Shown here in pieces: positions 48,119 through 58,587 of a stretch of 64,000 nt of DNA. The DNA is taken from contig NC_084888.1 in assembly GCF_958979055.1 (NCBI RefSeq), positions 1,754,001 through 1,818,000 on the forward strand, written 5' to 3'. This DNA comes from Alnus glutinosa (Eukaryota; Streptophyta; Magnoliopsida; Fagales; Betulaceae). The notes beneath the pieces were generated by a model. The model was not told the origin of the DNA. It saw nothing but the letters and a program-made list of their open reading frames with translations, and did no database searches. Each line of letters starts with the position of its first letter. Within the stretch, counting starts at the first letter, position 1. Made by a program: the position numbers and the translations under genes.

Positions 48119-49993
48119 ATGGGTTTCCTCTTTGACACTTGGGTTTTCATGATCTTGTTATTCTCAAACTGTTCTTTGAGTCTGGCTCAGCAACCTTATG
48201 TGGGAAAGGTCACAACAAATTGTAGCAACACAGATAATTCTGCTCTTGGCTACTTCTGTAATGGCCTAAACCATAGTTGCCAAGCCTACCTCACCTTCAG
48301 ATCTCAACCCCCCTACAACACTGTTCCTGCCATCTCTGCTCTCTTGGCCTCAGACGCGTCCCAGCTCTCTCAAATTAATTCAGTTTCCGAGACTGCAACA
48401 TTTGAAACGAACAGGTTGGTGCTTGTTCCAGTCAACTGCTCCTGTTCAGGTGAGTACTATCAATTAAACACAACTTACGTTGTCCGGACTGGTGACAATT
48501 ATTTGTCAATTGCTAATAACACCTTCCAAGCCCTTTCAACCTGTCAAGCTCTCCAGAATCAAAACAAATATTCCGCTGCCAATTTACCTGCTGGTGCAGG
48601 AATCACTGTTCCTCTTAGATGTGCTTGTCCTACAAAGAACCAAACTGATTTGGATGTCAATTATTTATTGAGTTACCTAGTCAGTGAAGGTGAAGATGTT
48701 TCAACCATTAGTGATAGATTTGGTGCAAGTTTGGAGAAGACTTTGGAGGCTAATGAGCTTTCTCAACAAAATCCCTTTATTAATTACTTCACCACGCTTC
48801 TAGTTCCGCTTCAACACCCGCCATCAAGTTCTCAAACCATAGCACCGCCACCACCGCCGCCAGCGTCGCCGCCGCCTCCTCCTACGTCTTCCTCTAATAA
48901 AAGCTCAAGTAAAACATGGGTTTATGTCCTTGTTGGGGTTCTTGGAGGAATTGCTCTTGTATTGGTCTTTGGAGCCATCTTATTCTGTGCATTCTCCCGT
49001 AGAACTAAGAAGAAATCTGATTCCATTATTGTCTCTGGTAACTTCGAGCCACGCGAGAAACCACTAAGCAAAAAGGTTGAGGAAGAAGCTAAGGACTTCT
49101 TAGAGAGCATATCTAGCATTGCTCTGTCCCTTAAAGTGTATAAGTTTAGGGAACTCCAACATGCAACAGATGATTTCAACCCCAGTAGTTTGATTAAAGG
49201 ATCTGTTTATCGTGGCACAATCAATGGGGATTTGGCGGCCATTAAGAAAATCAATGGAGATGTGTCGAAAGAGATCAGTTTATTGAACACGATCAACCAT
49301 TCCAATATTATATGCCTCTCTGGCGTCTGCTTCAATGATGGTCATTGGTATCTTGTTTACGAATATGCTGCCAATGGAACCTTGAGTGATTGGATCTTTA
49401 ACAGCAATAGTGATGGAAGACTTTTGAGCTGGACACAGAGAATACAGATTCTACTGGATGTGGCCACTGGGCTTAACTATCTCCATGGCTTCACTGCTCC
49501 TCCCCATGTCCACAAGGATATAAAGAGCAGCAACATTCTTCTGGAAAGCGATTTCAGGGGTAAGATTGCAAATTTTGGTCTGGCAAGGTCAGCAGAAGGG
49601 GAGGAAGGTCAATTTGCCTTGACGAAGCACATCATTGGAACTAGAGGTTACATGGCTCCTGAGTATTTGGAACATGGTTTTGTCTCCACAAAGCTTGATG
49701 TCTACGCATTTGGGGTTCTCATGCTGGAGACAATGACTGGGAAAGAGGTTGCTGCTTTGTATGAAGAGGAAAATATGCAATTTTCAGATGTCTTGAAAGC
49801 TGTGCTTCTTGAGGAGGATAGACAGGAGAGTTTGAGGCACCTCATGGACCCTTCCCTGCAAGGGAATTATCCTTCAGAACTTGCTGTTTTCTTGGTCAGA
49901 CTGATTGATAGTTGCTTAAAGAAAGATCCAGCTGGTCGACCTGCCATGGATGAGATTGTGCAGTCTCTCTTAAGAACCTTGAACACTCACTGA
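48119..49993 (+). CDS. LYK4: LysM receptor-like kinase, LYK4 type (probable pseudokinase)
   Basis: This is an intronless gene for 624 aa. The ATG is at 48119; the in-frame extension upstream begins with TTG and is not used. Layout: signal peptide (about 1-23, ending SLSLA before QQPYVGK) and three LysM modules with paired CSC/CAC cysteine motifs (about 24-235). Then come a Pro-rich linker (PPPPPPASPPPPP), a transmembrane helix (about 265-290, flanked by RRTKKK) and a kinase-like domain (about 340-620). The kinase is degenerate: the Gly loop is reduced to IKGSVYRG, HRD reads HKD (about residue 464) and DFG reads NFG (about 484). The VAIK-type lysine (AAIKK, about 375) and APE remain. LYK4/LYK5 proteins bind chitin oligomers with CERK1 at the plasma membrane and signal without kinase activity of their own (known of the family). 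LYK4 over LYK5 is by overall likeness. It faces the PPR gene tail to tail. Confidence 0.93.
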   Translation: MGFLFDTWVFMILLFSNCSLSLAQQPYVGKVTTNCSNTDNSALGYFCNGLNHSCQAYLTFRSQPPYNTVPAISALLASDASQLSQINSVSETATFETNRLVLVPVNCSCSGEYYQLNTTYVVRTGDNYLSIANNTFQALSTCQALQNQNKYSAANLPAGAGITVPLRCACPTKNQTDLDVNYLLSYLVSEGEDVSTISDRFGASLEKTLEANELSQQNPFINYFTTLLVPLQHPPSSSQTIAPPPPPPASPPPPPTSSSNKSSSKTWVYVLVGVLGGIALVLVFGAILFCAFSRRTKKKSDSIIVSGNFEPREKPLSKKVEEEAKDFLESISSIALSLKVYKFRELQHATDDFNPSSLIKGSVYRGTINGDLAAIKKINGDVSKEISLLNTINHSNIICLSGVCFNDGHWYLVYEYAANGTLSDWIFNSNSDGRLLSWTQRIQILLDVATGLNYLHGFTAPPHVHKDIKSSNILLESDFRGKIANFGLARSAEGEEGQFALTKHIIGTRGYMAPEYLEHGFVSTKLDVYAFGVLMLETMTGKEVAALYEEENMQFSDVLKAVLLEEDRQESLRHLMDPSLQGNYPSELAVFLVRLIDSCLKKDPAGRPAMDEIVQSLLRTLNTH

Positions 49994-50590
49994 CTTGGGA
50001 ATTGTCAAAGAACATATCACAGTAACAAAGTTCCAGTGGAAGCTCTATTTCAGAGTCGTTAGAACAGGACCATTCAGCCACTTAATGTATGCTTTTTACG
50101 TGAGGATTATTTTGATATAATGAACTGTGCTTGTATCGCAATATTTTGCTTTAGCTTCTAGACATGTCAAATCTATTTTTGAATCTTATACAGTACTCCT
50201 GTCTCATATTAGTGTAGGGTGTAGCCTGTGTAGTTTGTAAGGTACTTATCATGAATTACAGTCCCTCAAAGAGCAATGGGCTACTGCCTACCGTCTACCA
50301 ATAGTTCTAGAGAAGCCATTGAGGAATTTAAGATAAATGAGCAATATGGTGCCCATCCATAAGATAGAGATTCAAATCAGAAATATAAAAGGGGCACTAA
50401 TTAAAATAAGAGAAATGAGCAATACTTCAACACAAACGTAAACAAGCTTATCTTTTGTTTTTTTAATTAAAAAAAAAAAAAAAAAAAAGGTAAACAAGGA
50501 TAGTATTTATACTCTTGACCTTTTGCACAAAGTTGCTCATATACAGCTTTGAGGCTAATCATGATTTATTTTTCAAAACTATTCACAATT
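49994..50590. other. Convergent 3' intergenic region
   Basis: This 597-bp gap lies between the stop codons of the LYK4-like and PPR genes. It should hold both 3'UTRs and has a poly-A run at 50468-50488. No gene is seen. Confidence 0.6.
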
Positions 50591-52543
50591 CTAGCCCGCT
50601 GTTGATGCAAAGCTTTTGGAATAAATATGATAAACGCTTGTGAGATCTGCAGAACTCACTGTCCATACGTGACCGCGCAATGTTAGTGGAAGAACGTCAT
50701 TTATTTCCTCACAATTCTCTTCTACAGCAGCAGCCTCTCTCCGCTTGCCTTCCTTCCAGAGACTCTTCACTAGCAACTCTTTTGTGGCAGCATCAGGCAT
50801 CAAATTTGAATTCCTCATGTCCTCAAAAACCCTCCATGCAAGAGCAGCTCTCTCACATTTGCAATAAGCTTGGATCAGTACTTTAAACATATAGCCATCT
50901 GGTTCCACACAACTTTGCCTAGCCATTACAAAGAGTTTCTGCACTGTTTTGATGTCCCCACTTGATGCAAAGTGATGCATTAACCCAGAAAATGTCTGGA
51001 TATCAGGGCAAATCCCACACAAAATCATCTCTTCAAGTACATCCATGGCATCAGAATTCCTCCCGCATTTGGTCAATGTCCTTAACAGAGACGAATACAA
51101 AAGCACTGAATTCAATTTTGATGTGGAACCGCAGAGAGTTCTATCTTCCCGAAAGACCTTTAGGGCAGCGTCGGCTTTCTTTGAGATGCCATAGAGATCA
51201 ATGATCAACCTGATGGTGCTGAAGGGCAATCTCATTCCCTCCCTTCTTATTTTGGATATGAGTTTATCAACCAATTCAATATGCCCATGGCGTGCTAAAA
51301 GGGCCATCATCCTTTGTACTGTGTAAACATCATGAGTAAATCCTGGCTGATAAGAAACCCAACAGAAAAACTCCCAAGCTGTTTCTGGAGACTTGAAATT
51401 CCTAAGAATCTTGCAAACTAACCGAGTTGTCCACACCAATTTCGCTTCCTCCAAGGCTGATGCCTCGTTAGCGCTCCAATGATGCAAGGCACTTGCCAAA
51501 GCTCTTGGGTCTAACCATGGTTTTAACTGAACCCCATCAACATCATCACCTCCACTACCATGAGCAACATCATCATCCTCATCATCATCACTACTATCGA
51601 CAATAAATCCTATTTTCTTGATTCTCTCATCCGGCAACATTTCTTCAAGAAATTCATCCGTCTCTTGGACAAATCCCGCCTCCCGCATACGTTGCAATGA
51701 CAAACGCATGGCTGTTCCAGGCAATATTCCATCAACCCGCATATCATTGAGCAAGGTCTTGACCTCACCAAACCGCTCAACGCCAATAAACCCTTCTAGC
51801 AAAACTGAATATTGCCTCAAAGTGCGTTTAATCCTCATCAAGGGCAATATATTGAAAACCTCCATAGCACAATCCAACTTTCCTGAACTCACAAGGTGCT
51901 CTATCATCACCGTATACGTTCTAGAGTTCGGGATTGCCCCGTCATCAATCATCCTAGAGAAAATTCCCACGGCCTCAGAGTCGTTCTTACCCGTTTGCAC
52001 ATAAAGGCGCATGACAATGTTATAAGACTCCGTGCATACACGCTGGTTTGACAGCCTATACTCTTCCCAAACTCGGAGAACCATGTCAAGGTCTCCACAG
52101 GCAGCGTGCCACTGCACGAGGTTCATAAAGCTGACACGAACATTACGAAACCTGCCAGCATTGATGGCATCAATTAGGGATTTGAGTTCCGCGGTCCGGC
52201 GGGACTTGGCCAGGACGGTGGCCAGCGCATGGAGGGTGTTCTGGGTATGCGAAAAATGAGGAATTGTTTCGAGCGTGTCAACCAGGGACAGGGCAGAGTC
52301 TGCAGAAGGCGCAGACCGGAGCGCATGAGTGACAACGAAAGAGTCGAGAAGGCAACCGTTTAGGAGAGGCGCGAGCGAGCTGGGAGGGCCGGAACGGAGG
52401 CCAAGTCGAATGGAATCGATGAGTTTGGCACGGTGGAGGTAATGGGAGACTTTGTTGGGAAATGGGTCACGGGCATAGCAGCGAGTTTGCTGGGTCACGC
52501 TGTTGAGTAGGTTCACCCCACGAAAGAGTTGCTTGAAATGCAT
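50591..52543 (-). CDS. Pentatricopeptide repeat protein, P-class, probably mitochondrial
   Basis: This is an intronless gene for 650 aa. The ATG is at 52543; the GTG two codons upstream is not a plant start. The N-terminus (MHFKQLFRGVNLLNSVTQQT) is basic and hydroxylated without acids, as in mitochondrial presequences. Degenerate 35-aa PPR units appear in two blocks, about residues 155-300 (ESYNIVMRLYVQTGK; RTYTVMIEHLVSSGKLDCAM) and 395-610 (FSGLMHHFASSGDIKTVQKL; YMFKVLIQAYCKCERAALAW). The acidic Asp-rich stretch SSDDDEDDDV (about 316-325) separates them. No E/DYW editing tail is present. P-class PPRs bind organelle RNAs and act in processing or stability; the target is unknown. It may belong to the At3g02490/At5g15980-like group, which I cannot confirm. 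Confidence 0.9.
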   Translation of the reverse strand: MHFKQLFRGVNLLNSVTQQTRCYARDPFPNKVSHYLHRAKLIDSIRLGLRSGPPSSLAPLLNGCLLDSFVVTHALRSAPSADSALSLVDTLETIPHFSHTQNTLHALATVLAKSRRTAELKSLIDAINAGRFRNVRVSFMNLVQWHAACGDLDMVLRVWEEYRLSNQRVCTESYNIVMRLYVQTGKNDSEAVGIFSRMIDDGAIPNSRTYTVMIEHLVSSGKLDCAMEVFNILPLMRIKRTLRQYSVLLEGFIGVERFGEVKTLLNDMRVDGILPGTAMRLSLQRMREAGFVQETDEFLEEMLPDERIKKIGFIVDSSDDDEDDDVAHGSGGDDVDGVQLKPWLDPRALASALHHWSANEASALEEAKLVWTTRLVCKILRNFKSPETAWEFFCWVSYQPGFTHDVYTVQRMMALLARHGHIELVDKLISKIRREGMRLPFSTIRLIIDLYGISKKADAALKVFREDRTLCGSTSKLNSVLLYSSLLRTLTKCGRNSDAMDVLEEMILCGICPDIQTFSGLMHHFASSGDIKTVQKLFVMARQSCVEPDGYMFKVLIQAYCKCERAALAWRVFEDMRNSNLMPDAATKELLVKSLWKEGKRREAAAVEENCEEINDVLPLTLRGHVWTVSSADLTSVYHIYSKSFASTAG

Positions 52544-52939
52544 TGGCACTAGGTGAAGACCATAACAGCTATTGAAGTTGTTCTAACTGTTAACGATGGT
52601 TATTTGCTCCATAGACTCAAAACATCAAACAACTGGTCCGCAGTTGACTATCGTGCGAGGGAAGAGGTTTGCTCGGAGAGTCTACTCGAACCAAGTACCA
52701 ATACGGTGTGAGCTTAAGCGGTTCTGTGAGTTCACTGAGTGAGTTTGGGCTCTTTACCCACATCCGTCAACATCGAGAACAAGTCTTGGTCAGAATTTAT
52801 TTATTTATTTTTTTAAAAAAGGAGGAGGATAATTAGCCCAATCACTCACCATAATTGTTGTTGCCAACTGCTTGTGGGCCAAACGAGCAAATTGCATATC
52901 CTGGCCCACCTACGGAGAGATGAATGTTCGAGTTTTGCG

Positions 52940-53212
52940 TACGCTTGGAATTGCGATTTTGTAGGTAAAAAGTACGATTTTAAACCAAATCTCAAAAAAT
53001 GAATATTTTAAGAATTTTGTTTTTAAAAAATTGTAATTTAAAAAATGCAGAAAATTGATTTTTCAAATCGTAGGCAATTGAGTGCTTTTTTGAAAACGTT
53101 AAACACATAATTTTAAAAGTCAAACAGCGATTTTGCTAAACACTTAACTGCATTTTTAAAAATAATTTTTTTAAATTGCGCTTTTTAAAATCACAAATTC
53201 AAACGGACCCTG
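52940..53212. mobile_element. MITE-like element with imperfect terminal inverted repeats
   Basis: The left end GCTTGGAATTGCGATTTT pairs loosely with the reverse complement of the right end (GGGTCCGTTTGAATTTGTGA then TTTT). The interior is a series of 'attgcgattt' / 'aaatcgcaatt'-like phrases. GTCCGTTTG-type ends are common in plant hAT-like MITEs. The edges are approximate. Confidence 0.45.
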
Positions 53213-53435
53213 AGAGCGGAGAGGGCATAGATTTAGAGAACTAAGTTTATGGGCCGGGTTGGGGGAATTATACCCCCTTTTCTAATCTATTTCATCTTTA
53301 CCCCTGGTTTATGTTTAATTTATTATTTTTTAGTAAGCACTGGCTTATGTAATTGACCACGATGCAACAATGCGTAGTATCAATTACCGGCATACAACAA
53401 TCTTTAAACCCAAGAAAAGAATGAAATTTGCCTCA

Positions 53436-53664
53436 GTTTCGTTTGATGCGATAATCCATATTGCACTTACCATGTCAACCATTAACAATTAATTTTGATT
53501 GTAATTGTGAGTTTCGCTTGATGTGATAGGATCCATATTGCACTTACCGTGTCAACCATTAACAATTAATTTTGATTGTAATTGTGAGTTTCGTTTGACG
53601 TGATAGGATCCATATTGCACTTACCATGTCAACCATTAACAATTAATTTTGATTTTAATTGTGA
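53436..53664. repeat. 77-bp tandem repeat, three copies
   Basis: Units start gtttcgtttgatg at about 53436, 53511 and 53588. They share atattgcacttac, gtcaaccattaacaatt and ttttgattgtaattgtga, with only a few substitutions and a 2-bp indel between copies. Confidence 0.9.
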
Positions 53665-54124
53665 CGGACATAATACCTAAACATTTTCTATATGAAATAA
53701 TTACTTCTTGAGAAACTACTTGCTGGTATTCGAGTTGGTGCACATTTAAACATAGGGTACAAATGGAAGACGGTCAATGAACTTTATTTAATAAACACCT
53801 ACTTTTATGGAGTGAGATTCACGTAACCTTAGCCGAGTGAGTTTTGAATGGACAGCAGAGAGTAATGTTACAGACAAAAGGAAAATGTAAATATTCATTG
53901 TATTTATGGTTCCTATATGTAGAAGTATAATGCAGTAGTATCATTGTGTGGTCAGGAGGAGACTACTGACTACAGCAATTGTGCGTAGGAAATAGTATTT
54001 CTATTTAATTTTATTTTTTTTTCTCCTGAATTCATATGGGGCTATGGTCCTAATGAACTATATATGACAGGGAGGGCAATGCATTGATCAACATGTGGGA
54101 GGACTAGTAATATCACTCTACAAA

Positions 54125-57100
54125 TCAAAGAGGGAAGCTTCCTGTCAGTCGAATATGTTCAAGAGTGGTCCTCAGGCCATATTTGAGCACGGCCTGGTTG
54201 CCTGTCCTGAATCCATCTCCATAAGCTGGTGAAGGATCTGACTCGATCTGGTGTATAAAAAACTCACCAAGTTTCTTCTCAAAGTCGGATCGTTTACCCT
54301 TTTTTGATGATGACGTAGAAGAGGAGGAAGAGGGTGATGAAGACGATGATGGTGCTAAAGCAATATCAGTTACAGATGGTACCAAGATCTCAGCCTCCAA
54401 CCACATATGAGCTAAGACCTGGCAGATACCTTCTTCAACTTCTGGACGCAGATTGTTATAACCTGTCAAACACCCTTTTAGTATATCTAAAATGCAAACA
54501 TTGTCAAGAGGAGCATGGTAAGAGGTCAGAAAAACACCTTTAAGCCTGAGCCACGCATGCATCATCTCATGTGCCAGGATTGACCCAGTCAACAACCTGT
54601 ATGTATAGAAGCCTTTGGTCATACACAAAATTCTTGAGCAAGTCTCATCATGATTTACAATAAGAGAATAAGTACCTGGGAAGGCCATACAAAACCAGAA
54701 TTGCTGTTACTTCACATCGACGGATTAGCTTATAAGGCTCAGTTATCATGTCTATCATCCGGTAGCCAGCACCAATCTTTGGCCTCCTTAAGATCTGACA
54801 ATTTAGTTGAAATAATTAGAGTCTGATACAGTAATACAGATACCTTTACAAGAAAAATTGATTATTTTAAATGCTAGGAAAGAAGTTCCTACAGTGGTGA
54901 CAGTCTGTTCTTCTGATAAGCAAAGCCCTCTAGTCTCGGGCAAGTGATGATGGCCCTACCAGATCAAAAAGTAAATAAAAAATAAACTAAAATCAAGATT
55001 AACATAAAGTAAAAAGAAAATAAAATGCATATCTGAAGCATGAAAACACTAATGCATCAGCCTTTACATTCTTTTCTCCCTCGATCGCCTCATTTAGTGC
55101 TTGTCTCTCAACCAAGAGCATTGGAATTTGCTGCTCCACTTTCATATTTAAACCTTCATAATATTCTTGTATTTCAAGGTAAAGAGGTTGGCATTCATGT
55201 GTATCCATAACTGATGAGTCTAGACACTCTAGACATAGCTTCCGGCCATCATCAAGTAACAGATATTTCGCGTCCCTCGGCTGCATGGATGGGAAGGTTT
55301 TGCATTATGAAGGATATAGTGAAAATAGATACTCATAGGTGTTTCTGAAGGATGTTTTAGTAGTGGTTATTCTTTTTTATACCGTTAAGGTTTTGTTGTT
55401 TCCAAATAAAGGAGGGATTATGTTTTTCATAACTCACCTCCATTCTTTCACAGCTACAACACCGAGGAGTCCTGTCGCGTTCATGTGAGGGGCAGTACTT
55501 TTGCTTCCAGAAAGGATGTGCCCTATACTCAATTAAACCTTCTGAATTTGTTGGGATCTATATAAAAAGAACCAAAATTTAGTTAAAAAATTCAAGGTCA
55601 CCCAATATTTAGTGTGATACCTACTATGAAGAATAACTTTACTTGACCCCTAAAAATTCCTCTTTTGTGGAGACTTTCTTTAAAAAAAAAAAAAAAAAAA
55701 AAAAACACCCTCAGACAATTTAACACATATCCAGAAAGTAGGTATGTTAATTTCGTATTTAAACAGACTTAACCACACTAGTAGGAACAACATCCCAATT
55801 TCTATCAGAATTTCATCCTAATAGCAATAAGGCACCATTCGGGTATTCATCTATTTAATTGTTTATGAAATGATTTTTACTTTTCGCATGAATCTGCTTG
55901 TCTTATAGATAAATGCATGTCAAGTATACACGTGTAAATATAAAAAAGATTGAGTCCCACATTGGAAAAGCGTTACAAGTGTGGGTGGTTACTATAGCAT
56001 AATTGGACTTAAACCCCTAAGCTTAAGTTTTTGGATTGAGTATTATCCCAACATGCTATATTATGGTCTCATTGAAAGACTACCCAATGCGTCAATCTCC
56101 CAACATGCTATGTTTGTGATGTGACTTGATCAATCAAATCAATGGGCCCCAATATTTTTGAAAGAAAAGTCAATTGCATTTGGTTTACTTCTCCCACACG
56201 GCTTATAACTTTCAGCTAGCCTACTTTTAATTTATAAACATCACATTCGGCCTTTCAAAAAGTAAGAGAGAACATGAGAAACAACCTCTAGCTGCACTCA
56301 AAATTTTTTCCTCAATTTGCTTGAGCCGTGTGAAACAGTAGCAGTGAGAGAATTAGAGAAAGATTTCTCTTTTGTCTAGAATTCTCAAGTGATAGTGACT
56401 TGGCTGTATTGGGGCTTTGGATTTTTGAGTGGTTTTCTCTTCACTACTCTTTGTATTCCATCTTTTGATAAAAAAAAAAAAAAAAAAAAAAATTCTCCTA
56501 GTCGTCTCCGCCTATGTTCTTTTCTACTTCTTTACAATCCGAAAAATTAATGTCACAACACGACCATGTGGCTAACAATTATGCAAAGATAATTTATCAA
56601 CCAAGAATCTATGATCCTTCTCAAACAATCCCTTCGAAGCTAGTTTCAGGTGTTAATTTGGTAAGATTATGAGTCTTACATTTGATTTAGAGCAGGCTCA
56701 AGTTTCTGTTTGTGAGGGAAGCATATAATGTTTGATTATTAGAGAGAGAGAGAGAGAGAGAGAACCAAAGATAGCTAACTTACAAAGTTCTTGCAAACAT
56801 CACATCTTGGGTGGTGCAGCTCCTTATAGCAGGATTTGTGATAAGGACGATTGCCAGACACAGAATACTGTCATAGAGAGGACACATTCCACTCATTAAT
56901 ACTCACAGAAATCACCAAAATGAAAAGCAAATCAGCCTGGGATTCAAGAATTTTGTTATCCAATTCCAAAGAAAAAATTAAATTAACTCGAATTTGTTGC
57001 ACCTCATGTTCATCAATAGGTAGATTGCAAGCATGACAAAGGAAACATTCTGGATGCCAAAAGCTATCCATGCAACTCAAATATCGTCCATGGCCAATCT

Positions 57101-58551
57101 CAGTGTTGCAGCGAGCACAGATCCTGTTCGTGATGTGATCCACCAAACAGGTCAGGTTTCATTTGACCACAGTAAAATGCAGCAAATTTACCTAGAATGG
57201 AGGGTCAATTAAGTTTCAAGAGGCATTGCTATGAGTACATTTCCCACATGAAAATTCAGGAAGGTAACAAGAATGTGTTCCAACCCCATTTTTTCAGGTG
57301 AGAGAAAAACAACCAAGTATTTTTTATATATGTCATCTCCTGTAACTTCAAAGATCTATACCAAAATGTTCCAAGATAAAATAATATCAAGGCAAGTTTC
57401 TCTCAGATAAATTTCCTTTCAAATATAACATATTTGTACATCTTAAGTTATGTGCTTATGAGTTTCTGTTAATCCGGCAGTTAGATGTTCATTCTTCTAA
57501 CATCTCTTTGTCCATTTAATCTAAAACCAAAATCCTTTCAATCCACTGAGAAGTGAGATCATATAAACCCAGCTGATGAATAACCAAGTAATAAGTACCT
57601 AAGCATTACTTGTAGCATCTCTACAAACTTTCTTTTGTTATTCAAGCTTGGGCTACAATGGTTCAAACATAAGATCACCAAGTCTCAACTCTAAATAGTT
57701 CTCTTGCAGCTTAGATATTCTTGCCAGCTTTTATTTATGTAATTTGGCAGGTCAAACTCTAAATACAAATCAAGGAATTACTCCAGATTAAAATATACTT
57801 GCATTACTCCCATTAAAATTTGCCTCCTCTCCCACAACCATGAGAAAGAATAAAACACCCACAAACCAAAGAACAAATGTATCACATTGTCTCTCATTTC
57901 AGATTCCGTCATGTTCTGTTCTGCAATAAGTCACTGGAAATAAATGAAGTATCTAGAAACCTCCAAGCTGCCATTACAACCTCGAAGAGTTACAAAATCC
58001 AACATTATATATCTCTGTCTCTAATTCCTCAGAAATTATGCCAAGTATTAACAAACAACAGGTGGTTTTAAGCTTAGATTTAGCATTTTTTTTTTTTCAA
58101 GATATTTACTATCAAACTAGTTTGCAGAGCACCGAACATTCAGAAAACTAATAATCTTTTTTTTCTTTTCTTTTTTTTCTTTTTTTTGCATCAAGTAGGT
58201 TAAAGTCAGCAGGTATCTCCATCGAGTATTTCCAAAGAAAATTACTAAATACCCTGTGGGTAGGTAAGTACTAGTACTACCTGACCAAAGTGATAATTGA
58301 ATAAGTTGGTTAATCCAAGAGATGAAGAAAGAAAAGTATTAAGAAAAATGTTTATATGGCTTGAATTGGTTTTTTCAGCTATGATTCAACAGATGAGCTA
58401 GCCAAGCTATAACCTGTAGGAAATGCAATCTCCAATTCTTTTTTGATAAGTTATAAAAAAGTCTATTAAAAACCAATTAATACACATGGTGATAATAATA
58501 CATTGTTTCATCAAATTTCAAAGAAAATCCAAAAATTATTCATAATATAAT

Positions 58552-58587
<36 letters not shown>

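Larger units (their letters stand above)
52544..54124. other. Region between PPR 5' end and DAR1 3' end
   Basis: The region holds the PPR promoter/leader, a MITE-like element (52940-53212), three tandem 77-bp repeats (53436-53664) and the DAR1 3'UTR. No additional gene is seen. Confidence 0.55.

Noticed and set aside
54125-54688. Continuous 187-aa ORF as one DAR1 exon starting MAFPGTYS
   Set aside because: It reads through two introns. Family alignment ([45 protein letters not shown]) requires splicing at 54675/54597 and 54537/54463.
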